Shown here one piece after another: positions 1-10,360 of a stretch of 64,000 nucleotides of DNA. Made by a program: the position numbers and the translations under genes. Source of the DNA: Siphonodentalium dalli (Eukaryota > Mollusca > Scaphopoda > Gadilida > Siphonodentaliidae); assembly GCA_032622095.1 (NCBI GenBank), contig CP136062.1:143364351-143428350 (forward strand), read 5' to 3'. The notes beneath the pieces are model-generated. The model was not told where the DNA came from, did not search any database, and was given only the letters and a program-made list of their open reading frames with translations. Positions within the stretch are counted from its first letter, which is position 1. Every line of letters begins with the position of its first letter.

Positions 1-4
1 GCAT

Positions 5-29
5 CCCCCCCCCCCCCCCCCCCCCCCCC
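5..29. repeat. Poly(C) homopolymer, 25 nt
   Basis: An uninterrupted run of 25 C at the window edge. Several long G or C runs recur in the window (about 8783, 24411, 36138, 37230, 38362). They are common slippage and assembly-error sites, so the length is unreliable. Confidence 0.95.
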
Positions 30-99
30 GATGATTACAAATAACCTTATTTTTATTGTTCCCTATGGTACCCTATGATAAAGAATCCGGATTTCACCG

Positions 100-950
100 A
101 AAAATAAAGGTGGCCCTACTAGGTGCTATAGCCATTTGAATCCAAGATGGCCGCCATTTCCTTTAATTCCGACCAGCTGTATTTAATAGTTGTAATAGAT
201 CGGTTGTTAGCAAAAGACTCAGACAAAATGTATGCCATTTTGTTGGTATGATGTCCTTCTTCAAAATGACGGCAAATAATTTCGAAAAGAAATCAAAATG
301 GCCACCGAAAAATGACGTCATATGCACGAAAATAGGAAATTTAATTAATATTTCACCATATCTTCCATTTTTCTTCACATTAATCATTAGTAAATGGCAA
401 TGTTTTTGAAACAGTCATCAAGCGTGATATTATAGTGTCATTTTAAGACATTTGCCATTGACGAGGGTTCCGTAATAGATACAGAAAGAGGATTTGAAAA
501 AGAGTGTGAAATTTTCGATTTTTTTTGCAAGACGATTTTGATAGTCATTTTAACGACAAACCACACAGGCTGTTAATAGAATGTAAACAACTATGTGCTT
601 TATTTTATTGGACGGATGTTTTACTTCAATGGGAATGAAATTGGTGTAGAGAATTTCCAAAATGGCCGCCGAAAATATGAAAAATGGTAAATATTGCCCC
701 AGGGTGTCCTGCAATGGCTTACAAGTTGTGGTTAATATATAAAATTGGCAGGTGGACCTTATTGGCTCCCCGACTAAAAGATTTTTCGGCCGAGCATGAA
801 TACTGGTACGAATCGTCGACAGGGAATGAAAATTCAGATACACTACCAAACAGCATAGATACAGGTAGGGAGGGTGAGGGAGAGTTAAATCTCTTATCTA
901 TGCCCCTATTGGAACAAATGTGAATCATCTATGAGATCCATTCATCTAGT
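100..950 (+). repeat. Dispersed repeat rich in AAGATGGCCGCC, copy 1
   Basis: This stretch has the same order of landmarks as the repeat at 14560-15960: an AAGATGGCCGCC box (144-155), a second ATGGCC box, then a block at about 684-750 that closely resembles 15128-15190 and the minus strand of 23300-23345. A 79-codon reading frame at 684-923 belongs to this repeat and is not a credible host gene. The copy diverges after about 760. No terminal repeats or TSD were found, so superfamily is unknown. Confidence 0.6.
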
Positions 951-1134
951 AATTTCAAAGGGTAGATTTAAGAGTTGAAGTGAATTGATTTCCCTCAAAA
1001 GTTCCTAAACAGTGACCCCATTTGAACAAATCTGAACCCCAGTCACCCAAGGACCCTCCATCAGACAGACAGCCAAATTCAATCCAATACACCTCCCAAA
1101 TTTTCTTTGAAAATTATTGCATGATTTCACATAG

Positions 1135-2140
1135 ATGAAAGTGTCAATGACACTGTAGCTCAACTTAGGTAGGGGAATAATTTAATGGTTGACAGTAAAT
1201 GGAGGAATTAGGAAAGGTGCTAATTGAAATGTCTAAGTAAGACAAGATGTAAATGTGAAGAGAGACCTCGTCAACGGATTCAATTTTGAAATCTAAGATG
1301 GCCACCAGCGGCCATGTTTTTGTGCCGAATGACCCCAAAATGACTCGTTCCCATCTACATGTCAATGTCAACAATCATTACAAATTTCATGATGATCAAA
1401 CAAACAGATCGGTCAATAACCCATGCTAATGGATTTTGTAGAAATACTGTATTTAGTCATACAAAGAGTAAAATCCAAAATGGCCATTGGTGGCCACTAT
1501 TTTTTGCGAATGACCCCAAAATGACATGTTCCTATCAAGAGGTCACCCCGATGATCCATATGAATTTTGGTGATGATCAGATCAGGGATGTGGTATGTAG
1601 GGTGTGTCAAAGTATTTAGTGATGCAAAGAGTAAAATCCAATATGGCTGCCGACGGCCATGTTTTTGGCCAAATGACCCCAAAATGACTCATACAAAGAG
1701 TAAAATCCAAAATGGCCATTGGTGGCCACTTTTTTTTTGCGAATGACCCAAAAATGACACGTTCCCATCTAGAGGTCACCCCGATGATCCATATGAAGTT
1801 TGGTGATGATCGGATCAGGGATGTGGTCTGTAGGATGTGTCAAAGGATTTAGTGATGCAAAGATTAAAATCCAAGATGGCCACCAGCGGCCATGTTTTTT
1901 GGCCGAATGATCCTAAAATGACTCGTTCACATCTACATGTGAATGTCAACATTGAAGACAAATTTTATGATGATCACACAAACTGTATGGCCTGTAGCCT
2001 GCGCCAATGGATTTAATTTTGAAATCCAAGATGGCCACCAGCGGCCATGTTTTTTTGCTGAATGACCCCAAATTGACTCGTTCCCAACTACATTTCAATG
2101 TCAACATTCGTGACACACGGACGATGGATGCCAACCCATG
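1135..2140 (+). repeat. Tandem array of about 160-bp units, copy 1
   Basis: Degenerate tandem units share an ATGGCC(A/G)CC box, then a GAATGACCCCAAAATGACTC block and a GATGATC(A/G)GA block. Box positions near 1295, 1477, 1640, 1709, 1873 and 2028 give spacings of about 182, 162, 70, 163 and 155, so one unit is truncated. The array begins with a leader (1135-1200) repeated at 4022 and 4510. Reading frames through it come from the repeat and are not genes. Confidence 0.85.
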
Positions 2141-2373
2141 GCAATAGCTCAAACTTACAAGGTCTTAACTACCATGGGAAACCTAGGAACAGATTGAAGT
2201 TCTCCAGTTGAAGTTGGTGATGTGCACCCATTGAGCACCTCGATTATGCATTTTATCTTATGCAAATTAGGGGATATAGAAACTGAGCAGAAGGGGAAAA
2301 AGTAAAAAAAAACAAAAGCAACTAAAAAATGTCAATTTGATACTCTAGATACTTCCCAGAAGATGAGGCCTAA

Positions 2374-2466
2374 GCAGAATGAGGTCCCTGGATGGTGTAT
2401 TTGGTGATGCTAGACTGCTGTAAGGGGTAGCATTACTAAATTCACCCGATGGGGACCTCATTCTGC
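2374..2466. repeat. 93-bp imperfect palindrome (hairpin family H, copy 1)
   Basis: The outer arms GCAGAATGAGGTCC and GGACCTCATTCTGC are exact complements. The inner arms contain TTTGGTGATGCTA and TAGCATTACTAAA. The same core recurs at 51374-51463 and 51487-51576. Such fold-back units could be tiny MITEs or structured RNA sources; no TSD is obvious. Confidence 0.8.
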
Positions 2467-2949
2467 AACTGTAAGACACTAAATTCAGGCTTGGGAACAG
2501 AATTTTGTTTTAATTTGATAATGGCAACAAGCACCAGTGCTAACGCAGTTCTTTACACAAGTCTGTCCGATAACATCTGTTATTCTAGTCTAAATTAATA
2601 CATGACTGTGTCTGTCTCTCTGAAGCTAATACCTGACCTAGTCCTCTAGCAGATATACACTATTTACACTTCTGGTGAGAGAGGTACGTTGTGATATGAT
2701 ATGGGTGGAGGGGCTGTTGGTTTGGGACAGGGTGGGAGGTCTTGGTCATGTGGGGGAGGGGGGTGATGGAAAGTTTCCGTGATTTCATTAAAGATTAAAG
2801 TTTCATAACTCTGCAGATGTTATAATGGTGTTGGTTTTTCAAATTTTATAACACTTTTTTTTTTTTAAAGTTATAAAAATTTCTTTTGTTTGTTAAATTC
2901 GACAAGGGGTTCAATCTGAATTTCAAGATTTTTTTTTTTTATAGTTATG

Positions 2950-3315
2950 TCCCTGGCTCCGCACATTTTCAACCCAGTGACCTCATGAAAATCTGAATCC
3001 CAGTCACCCAAAAACCCTTCATACCAAATATGAACCTATTTGGCCTGATGGTATTTGATAAGAAGTTGTTTTAAGAATTACTATGGAGGGAAAGAGTTAT
3101 GGCCCTGGCTTCGCAACTATTTGACCCAGTGACCTCATTTGAACAAATATGAATTGAGTCACCTATGGAACATCCACACCAAAGATGAACCCATTCGGTC
3201 CTATGGATCCAGAGAAGATGTTCAAAGAATTGTTGAAAGATGGATGGATGGAAGGACGGAAGGACGAGGAGTGATGACTATAGCTCCACTGGAGACTTCG
3301 TCTCAGGTGAGCTAA
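2950..3315 (+). repeat. Mollusc-type dispersed repeat with (GGAY)n tract, copy 1
   Basis: Landmarks are ATGGCCCTGGCT, GACCTCAT, GAGAAGATGTT, AAAGAATTGTTGA, a (GATG/GGAC)n tract at 3239-3270, and a terminal CTCAGGTGAGCTAA. The same order appears at 29960-30625. I recall repeats of this style from bivalve and gastropod DNA; that is memory, not a search result. Nothing coding is seen. Confidence 0.7.
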
Positions 3316-3369
3316 AAAGAACCACAAAAAATGCTGTGTTTCATACACCATCAAAAGGATCAGTGGACC

Positions 3370-3586
3370 TACAGTAATGCTCTAATTAATCGACTTCTTA
3401 ATCACAGCAGAATTATGGGTAACTTTTCAGGATTTAGTCGGAAATATGGCTTGTTGCCATTCATCGGAAAGCTCTCGGCGAGAGCTTTCCGATGAATGTC
3501 AATAAGCCATATTTCCGACTAAATCCTGAAATGTTACCCATAATTCTGCTGTGATTAAGAAGTCGATTAATTAGAGCATTACTGTA
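3370..3586. mobile_element. Palindromic MITE, 108-bp arms with 1-bp centre
   Basis: The arms 3370-3477 and 3479-3586 are complementary with about three mismatches around a single central base (3478). The outer ends read TACAGTAATGC and GCATTACTGTA, which fits TA target duplication and a CAGT-type terminus of Tc1/mariner or pogo elements. It has no coding capacity. It could instead be a palindrome made by template switching; the TA/CAGT ends favour a MITE. Confidence 0.8.
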
Positions 3587-3595
3587 AATATATAC

Positions 3596-4007
3596 TAGTC
3601 CCCTGATCCATAAAACGCTGTGCGGTTCTGGTGATGAACATTTTCTTGCAGAATATCCTCACACTGTCAGACAATTATTCGGCAAAGTGTGTTAGCTGCA
3701 GAATAAGAATGATAAGGTGACAAACTTATTGTGGCAGCGGCAGGGCATATGCTTGGTGCCAGTGACAGAAATTCACAGAATAGCCTGTTGGTGTCGATTT
3801 CCGTGTTCTGATTTCCGAGGTAAAAATAAATGTATTCGTTCACTTATGGACTAGAAAAGCCGTCCGATGTTCGGAATACAGAGTTTCTGATTTACAGAGG
3901 TAGTTTTTGGTGAGAATGCACTTGGGTGAATTCGGGACTGGACAAATTGTTCGGTATGGAGAGGGATTCGGTTTATAGAGGGTCCAGATTGGAGAGGTTT
4001 TACTGTA
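3596..4007 (+). mobile_element. Right part of a pogo/Tigger-like DNA transposon
   Basis: The stretch ends with TCCAGATTGGAGAGGTTTTACTGTA, a form typical of pogo/Tigger termini (CAGTA plus TA). Upstream are the short phrases TTCGGAATACAGAG and TTCGGTTTATAGAGG, also typical of the subterminal region. No transposase frame survives and the matching left terminus was not found, so this is a fragment or a deleted copy. Confidence 0.55.
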
Positions 4008-4021
4008 TTATATTAATTTAA

Positions 4022-5663
4022 ATGAAAGTGTCAATGACACTGTAGCTCAACTTGGAAAGTAGAGCTGGGACGGTTATGGGTTTTTCGTGACCGGTTATGA
4101 ACGGCAAGGGAGTCCCAAGCAGACAACTCCGTCGGCTTCATATCAAAGTGAAAACGACATGCCATCGATGCCGGCGTGGCACTGAATACAAGTCATGCGA
4201 TGTGACAATGTTGTAAGATCACACGTGTGCTGACCCTTTGATGTTTCGTTTTGACGTCGGCAGGCTGTTAAATGTAGCCTTCAAAGAGCCGACACACCGC
4301 GTTTGATGTTGTTCCGTCAATCTCGGATTCATTTTAATTGACGGAGACAGATTAACCCTCTTATAGCCAGTTATAGCTGACCATCACAGTGATCATACAC
4401 TATAATAGTGATGTTACGGTTAACCGACCACGGCAAATCAGTGACCGGTCACGGCCATAGTTGGTGGTTAACCGGTTAACCGCATAACCGTCCCAGCTCT
4501 ATTGGAAAGGGAATAATTTCATGTGTTACAGTCAATGGAGCGATTAGGAGTGCGCAAAGTTGAAAGGTCCAAGTAATTCTAGATCATCAACATGAAGAGA
4601 TATATAAAGTAAAGTCCAAGATGGTTGCTGATGGCTATGTTTTCCAATGAAATTCAAAAACATTTCATAGCTTCCATCTAGTAGATCAATATCAAGATTA
4701 ATATGAAGTTTGGTGATGATCGGATGAGGAGAGTGGACTGTAGGGTGTGCCAAAGGATTTATTCATGCAAAGAGTAAAATCCAAGATGGCTGCCAGCGGA
4801 CATGATTTATGGCTGAATGACCCCCAAAATGACTCGTTCCCATCTACATTTCAATGTTAACATTCATGACAAATTTCATGATGATCAGACAAACGGTATG
4901 GCCTGTAGCCCGTGCTAATGGATTGATTTTCAAAATCCAAGATAGTAAAATACAAGATGGCTGCTGGAGGCCATGTTTTTTGGCCCAAAATGACTCATTC
5001 CCATCTACATCTCAATATTAACATCCATGACAAATTTAATGATGATCAGACATACAGTATGGACTGTAGCCCGTGCTGATGGATTGAAATCCAAATTGGC
5101 CACTGGCGGCCATGTTTTTTGGCAGAATGACCCCAAAATAACTCGTTCCCATCTACATGTCAATGTCAACAGCCATGACAAATTTCATATTGATCTGACC
5201 AAAGGTACGACCTGTAGCCCGTGCCAAAGGATTTAGTCATCTTGGAAGATGGCTGCTGGCGTCCATTTTATTTTGCCGATTGACCCCAAAATGAGTCGTT
5301 TCCCATCTACATGTCATTGTTAACATCCATGACAAATTTCATGATGATCCGACCAAAGGTATGACTTGTAGTCCTTACCAAAAGATTTAGTCATGCAAAG
5401 AGTAAATTCCAAGATGGCTGCTGGCCGAACGACCCCAAAATGACTCGTTCCCATCTACATCCCAATATTAACATTCATGACAAATTTCATGATGATCAAA
5501 CAAACGGTATGGCCTGTAGCCCGTGCTAATGGATAGATTTTCAAAATCCAAGATGGCCACTGGCGGTCATGTTTTTTTGCCGAATGAACCCAAATGACTC
5601 GTTCCCATCTACATGTCAATGTCAACAGCCATACCAAATTTCATAATGAACCGACCAAAGGTG
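4022..5663 (+). repeat. Tandem array of about 160-bp units, copy 2 (interrupted)
   Basis: Second copy of the 1135-2140 repeat. Unit boxes lie near 4618, 4783, 4953, 5091, 5245, 5410 and 5549. The leader begins at 4022 and is split by the hAT-like element at 4060-4501; leader text resumes after it. Units are more complete than in copy 1. No gene is present. Confidence 0.85.
4060..4501. mobile_element. hAT-type MITE with 8-bp TSD
   Basis: Terminal inverted repeats TAGAGCTGGGACGGTTATG (left) and its complement (right end) bound 442 bp. The 8-bp duplication TTGGAAAG flanks it at 4052-4059 and 4502-4509. Eight-bp duplications are characteristic of the hAT superfamily. The related leader at 1135-1200 lacks the insert and gives the paralogous empty site. 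No transposase frame exists, so it is non-autonomous. Confidence 0.9.
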
Positions 5664-6300
5664 AAGGGTACACAGGGTTTGAAATGTCGTTCTAATGACG
5701 TTTAGTTTTCGTATCTGCCATGATTTCTGTTAGAGAATAATTGTTTACGTTCCAATGAACATTAAAATGAACTGAAATCTGCTAATGGGCACCAGACTTT
5801 CAGAAACACAGTTTAATTAACGATGTTAGTGGCGATCACAAACCCTACAGGTGTACCCTTCAGCACATTTTCAAATCCTGTGTACCCTTCAGCACTTTTT
5901 TTAGTGAGAGTGACCCCTTCAGCGATACTAAGCCCTGATCAATTCACTGCAGCGATAACAGGTTTATTATATGACTTGCTTTTTATTTAAAAACCAGGGT
6001 TGGCTGATTTAAATCAAGCAATTTAAATCAATGATTCGTCATTCAAACCAACTAGTGTGATGTACTAACAAACGTGCCTAAAGTAATCTAAATCAGTAAA
6101 TGTCAAAATTGATGGACATATAACTCTGAAATATATCATAATCTGAACTTAAGAAATTAAAATATTAATATATATCAACTTATTTACAACTTTAATACAA
6201 ATGTAATACCCGGGCCAACTCGCCCCTGAAAGCTGGGCCAGCTCACCCCAAAAACTGCCTGGGGCGAGTGGGCCCTGGATCGAGTGGGCCCGGATCCGAC
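5664..6300. other. Intergenic stretch, no gene seen
   Basis: AT-rich sequence with a partly repeated phrase TGTACCCTTCAGCAC at about 5853 and 5881, and a TTTAAATCAA-rich piece at 6007-6035. No supported coding sequence or RNA gene. Confidence 0.5.
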
Positions 6301-7107
6301 TACCCTGCTGGACAAAACAAGTGTCCACTTAACAGCGGTGCGGTTAGCGTTGCCACCGCGGCCGAAATACAACTACACCTCGCTCCACCGGCTAACTACA
6401 GTTGGGCCGCAGTGTACTTGCCATTTGACATGGTGTAGTTGCCGCGGTGTACTTTCATTAAACTTAAAAAAGACGATACAAACCAGAAATCTAACCTTGG
6501 TGTACATGCAGGCCTCAGGTTAGGGTTTCAGAACAGGGAGACTTCAAGTCTCCCTCCAGGAAATTTAGGGAGACTTCAGGAAATTTAGGGAGACTTCAGG
6601 GAGAAATATTAAAAATTTGCTTTATTTATGACATTAATAAATAAGATAAAACAACAAGATAAAACATATTTTGCAAGTTACAACACAAGTATAGCACCTG
6701 CATAGATCGATAATCTGAAATTTTAACTAAATTTATAACTTTAATTTTTTTTAAACTGTTGTCAGTGTTGACTTTATCTGAAGAAATTATTAATTATTGA
6801 CTTCATAACTTTTAATATCTGAATTGTTATTATAAATTTTAATTTTTTGGAAATGGCTTTTGGCCACTGCTGTAATGTGGGTCTGTTAAAATAAACAATA
6901 AGGACTAATTAAGGAGGTGTAAAAGCTTTTAATTTTGTCTTTCGGCCGCGAGGGTAGATGTCGTTTGGCCACAGTGAACTTGCCGTTCGGCCACAGTGTA
7001 CTTGCTGTTCGGCCGCGGTGCTCAACTGCAGTTACAAACTCTGACACCGCGGCCGAACGGCAAATACACCGCGGTGTCAATGGACACTTGTTTTGTCCAG
7101 CTGGGTA
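6301..7107. mobile_element. Non-autonomous TIR element with CpG-rich subterminal repeats
   Basis: Ends TACCCTGCTGGACAAAACAAG (6301-) and its near complement ending at 7107 form about 27-bp TIRs containing GGACA...TGTCC. Inside each end lie inverted, repeated GC-rich phrases such as CCGCGGCCGAACGGCAA, with arms of about 150 bp in all. The core is AT-rich with a 20-bp tandem phrase (AGGAAATTTAGGGAGACTTC) at 6558-6600. TAC flanks both ends but is too short to prove a TSD. No transposase. Confidence 0.7.
6530..6605. repeat. Short hairpin plus 20-bp tandem repeat
   Basis: GGGAGACTTCAAGTCTCCC is a near-perfect 19-bp palindrome, followed by repeated AGGAAATTTAGGGAGACTTC units. It lies in the core of the 6301-7107 element. 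Confidence 0.8.
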
Positions 7108-7318
7108 CATACCTGGACAAATGTTGTAAATTGTAATGGGGGAAGTCGGCAATTTGCATTCGGATCTTTATTCAGTGATCTCGAATAGCGTATGTTCGTA
7201 TTACTATACTAATTACTAGCATATATGACTCATTAAGTACTGTGACATTACATTATGAATATGAGTGCTGAGTTTTAAGCATAAGCTTTCGGAGTTTCAC
7301 TCTCCTCTAGGAAAATCT

Positions 7319-8070
7319 GGTTGGCGATTATCGCAATACGATAGGGGAACACTGTGTGCGTAACGTAACTATCACAAGTATAACGTACCCTGATAGCAAC
7401 ATATCGCCAAATTCATGCTTCAAACATTTTATTTTAAACATGTCATATTCGGCTTCTTTTAATTTTTATTTTATTTTTATGAAAATGAATAATAAATGGG
7501 GTGATAAATATGTATATAACGACAAATAGAATCAAATTAGCCATTTTCCCGTGAAACTTAGGCTAATGGGGTCGTTGTCGTAACGTTTTATACATAAATG
7601 CACACCGTGTACATTTATGTACATAAATGCACACCAGTCTCAGTCGGCGCGAGATTGAAACGTTACCGTAAATAATTGCCGTCTGCTTCAATTCATAACT
7701 ATTTTTCTTCCGAAGTTCTGATAAAGGCATTCTTTTATCACAATTATCGAAACTGCAATAAGATTGGTCATCGGTCGCATATTTTACTTAGTATTAAACA
7801 GGGACGGAAAGAACTGTATGGTTGTTTGGTCGATGAACGGAAGAAAATAAACTTACAAAAAATATCAAAACGTGTGCATTTATGTAGAAAACACTACGAC
7901 AATGACCATTGTCACATGACACTACGCGAGACTGGTGTGCATCTATGTATAAAACATTACGACAACGACCCCATCAGCGAAACTTAGGACAGGCAAGCCA
8001 GGTACAAAAATTGGTGAAATATGAGTACGAACGTCAAAGTGTTCCCCTATGAGTATGATTATCGCCAACC
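7319..8070. mobile_element. Outer Mutator-like TIR element with 9-bp TSD
   Basis: The TIRs start GGTTGGCGATTATC and continue to GGGGAACAC on the left, with the imperfect complement at 8037-8070. The 9-bp GGAAAATCT flanks both sides exactly (7310-7318 and 8071-8079). Nine-bp TSDs with long TIRs fit Mutator-like elements. It contains a second complete element at 7563-7978, so its own length before that insertion was about 326 bp. No transposase frame. Confidence 0.8.
7563..7978. mobile_element. Inner Mutator-like TIR element with 10-bp TSD, nested
   Basis: The TIR contains ATGGGGTCGTTGTCGTAA then TTTTATACATA(A/G)ATGCACACC, over 40 bp, inverted at the right end. GAAACTTAGG is duplicated directly at 7553-7562 and 7979-7988. 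The TIR-like block occurs a third time at about 7870-7915, so the right end carries a degenerate repeat of its terminus. A 103-codon frame at 7676-7987 runs through the TIR and looks incidental. Confidence 0.85.
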
Positions 8071-8615
8071 GGAAAATCTCACTATTCTCAGCATTTTCAT
8101 TGATGACAAGTATGAACACACATATTTTAAATTGAACATAATCTGACAAAGTCAGAGACGTGACAAGAAAATGTGTAGGGCATACCATATTTGGTCAAAA
8201 TGACACTTTTTGCACAAAATGTCAAATGAAATTCGCAAAGATTTAGTACTTCCTCATTTCTAAATTTATCCGGTAGATGGCGCCGAATCCAAATAGGCCA
8301 GCGACCATCTCAAGCACGTCAGAGATTGTGCCTCTTATCTGATCTTATAGAATGAATGAACCTTCAGGAATGAACGTGGTGGAATGGGAAGAATGGGCTC
8401 GTAAACCCGGAATAGAGGCCTAATAACTTGTTAGGGACCTGAGTCGCGAATAGCAAACTACACAATGCAAATAATTTTCGGACCAATTTAGTTCAGTTAG
8501 AAAAGAATTGTTCAATTTTGTGATTCCATTACATAACCATCGATCATCTATATTTGTGTAATTGATCAAGTCAGACCGCTCAGTTTGGAGTGCGTCAATA
8601 TAAAGTTTCATAAGT

Positions 8616-8900
8616 TATGCCAATTTTAGTAGATGTAGATTTATATGGGAGGCCAAATTAACTTTTAATAATTATTTGTGCTTAAGAGAAATTATTTGTA
8701 TTTAATCACAATTATTTGCTGTTAAACTCAATTATTTGCGCTTTTAAAAGTTGTGCCAATTTTAGTAGATGTAGATTTCTATGGGGGGGGGGGGGGGGGG
8801 CAAATTCACTTTTAATAATTATTTGCTCTTAAGCGAAATTATTTCTGCTTAAGCACAATTATTTGCTCTTAAACTAAATTATTTTCGATTTTAAAAGTAT
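8616..8900 (+). repeat. About 135-150 bp tandem duplication with ATTATTTGCGCTTAA minisatellite
   Basis: Two direct units start at 8616 and 8752 with GCCAATTTTAGTAGATGTAG. Each carries three to four repeats of an 18-bp AATTATTTGCTCTTAA-like phrase. A G run of about 18 sits in unit 2 (about 8783-8800). The same phrase recurs at 10385-10425. Confidence 0.85.
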
Positions 8901-8904
8901 AAAT

Positions 8905-9700
8905 AATTACGCTTAAAGATGCATTATCCCATTAAACACCCCTAAATTACTATTTTTTTGGCTTGGGGGCTAAATAATATTTGATTCGAGTCGAGGAACC
9001 CACCTATCAAAGTTCAGAATGATCAGATATCGGTTTTTGAAATCTGTTATTTCTCGAGATGTGTACTTCCACCTGGCAAATACAACTATGTTCCTCAAAC
9101 CGACCAAATTGCGGATGAAAATGGATAACTCTAAAATCAAGTGATAATATGGCCAGATTTTGTTTAAAGTGTTGACACGTTTTGGGAAATTGTGTACCGG
9201 TACCATAGTTTGTTGTAATTAAAGGGGTACTATACAATAAATCCGGTCACTTATGGGACATGATCCGACATCACCTTTGATAATCAACAGAAAATATGCA
9301 ACAAATGAATGAATTTGAGCCACGGATTAATTAGTGCAAAATACACTCGTGTGCTCTATTATGAACGATGCAAACGACATGGTAATTATAATGGAAATGA
9401 CTTTATGACTCCAGTCATAAATTAATTTTCAATATTACCATGTTGTTTGCATCGTTCATAAAGTAAATGAGGGTATTTTGCATTAATCCATGGGTTAAAT
9501 TAGTTCATTTATTGCATATATTTTTTTGAGTATGAAAGCTGATGGTCCCACAAATGGCCGAATTTATTGTACAGTACCCCTTTAATTGAATCTGATAACT
9601 AAAGCGCACATGTTATTTTTGAAGAATTGTTGTTGTTGTAACTTGATGATATGGGGACCGTTGCAAATTTGATAATTATTTGAAAACTTAGTCCGAGCAC
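8905..9700 (+). repeat. Dispersed repeat family G, copy 1 (interrupted)
   Basis: Landmarks are ACGCTTAAAGATGCAT, CCAAATTACTATTTT-like text, GATTCGAGTCGA, GATCAGATATCG and AACTCTAAAATCAAGTG. They match a direct copy at 9905-10360 and inverted copies at 29770-29970 and 32335-32545. The piggyBac-like MITE at 9223-9581 interrupts this copy. No TIRs identified. Confidence 0.75.
9223..9581. mobile_element. piggyBac-like MITE flanked by TTAA
   Basis: The left end AGGGGTACTATACAATAAAT and the right end ATTTATTGTACAGTACCCCT are inverted. TTAA lies immediately outside both ends (9219-9222, 9582-9585), the target choice of piggyBac elements. Much of the 359-bp body is also palindromic, including GAACGATGCAAAC (about 9363) and its complement (about 9447). 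Non-coding, so non-autonomous. Confidence 0.85.
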
Positions 9701-9904
9701 ATGTTTAAAGTGAATCGGGAAACAAGAAATTTTGCAGTTAAATTTTCAAGATAAGTTTTTTGTTTTGTATACAATTGACAGATTCATTTTTGTTCTGCAT
9801 CTTTTACAGTAAATTGGGTTAACTTGTGTGCAATTTATAATTGTATATTTTAGATGGATAGAAACTTTTTTCAGTTTGATATACCAGTTGAAGTTTCCCG
9901 ACCC

Positions 9905-10360
9905 TTAAGCACAACTACGCTATTTATGCTTAAAGATGCATAATCCGAACTAACGCTCCCAAATTACTATTTTGTTTGCTTCGGGGGGTAAACATATTTT
10001 ATTCGAATCGATAAACCCACCAATCAAAGCTCAGAGTGATCAGATATCGATTTTTGAAATCTACTATTTTTTCACCACCGGTACTTTTTGGCAGCCTGGC
10101 AAAATGTCGACGAGAAGACGTATGCAGATGGATATAACTCTAAAATCAAGTGGCTTTGTGTATTAGATATTCGACAATCCGGCCGGCCAAATTTCGCTAA
10201 ACAAAATATTGATAAATAACAGGTTTATAAATAACAGGTTTTGGGCAATTTTATACTGTATTTGACTGTGGTTAGCATTATTTTTGGGCAATTTATCGAT
10301 TCTGCATGATAACTGAAGCGGCATTTAAAAATAATTGTTGTTGTTGGAATCTGATATGAT
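9905..10360 (+). repeat. Dispersed repeat family G, copy 2
   Basis: Direct copy of 8905-9222 plus 9586-9700, lacking the MITE. It shares GATCAGATATCG and AACTCTAAAATCAAGTGG and ends near GTTGTTGTTGGAATCTGATATG. This copy supplies the empty-site comparison for the 9223-9581 insertion. Confidence 0.75.

Noticed and set aside
1135-5663. CRISPR-like array in the 160-bp tandem units
   Set aside because: Units are long, diverged and contiguous with no repeat/spacer alternation, and the DNA is eukaryotic.
7676-7987. 103-codon gene in the inner Mutator-like element
   Set aside because: It runs through the TIR and has no transposase motifs.
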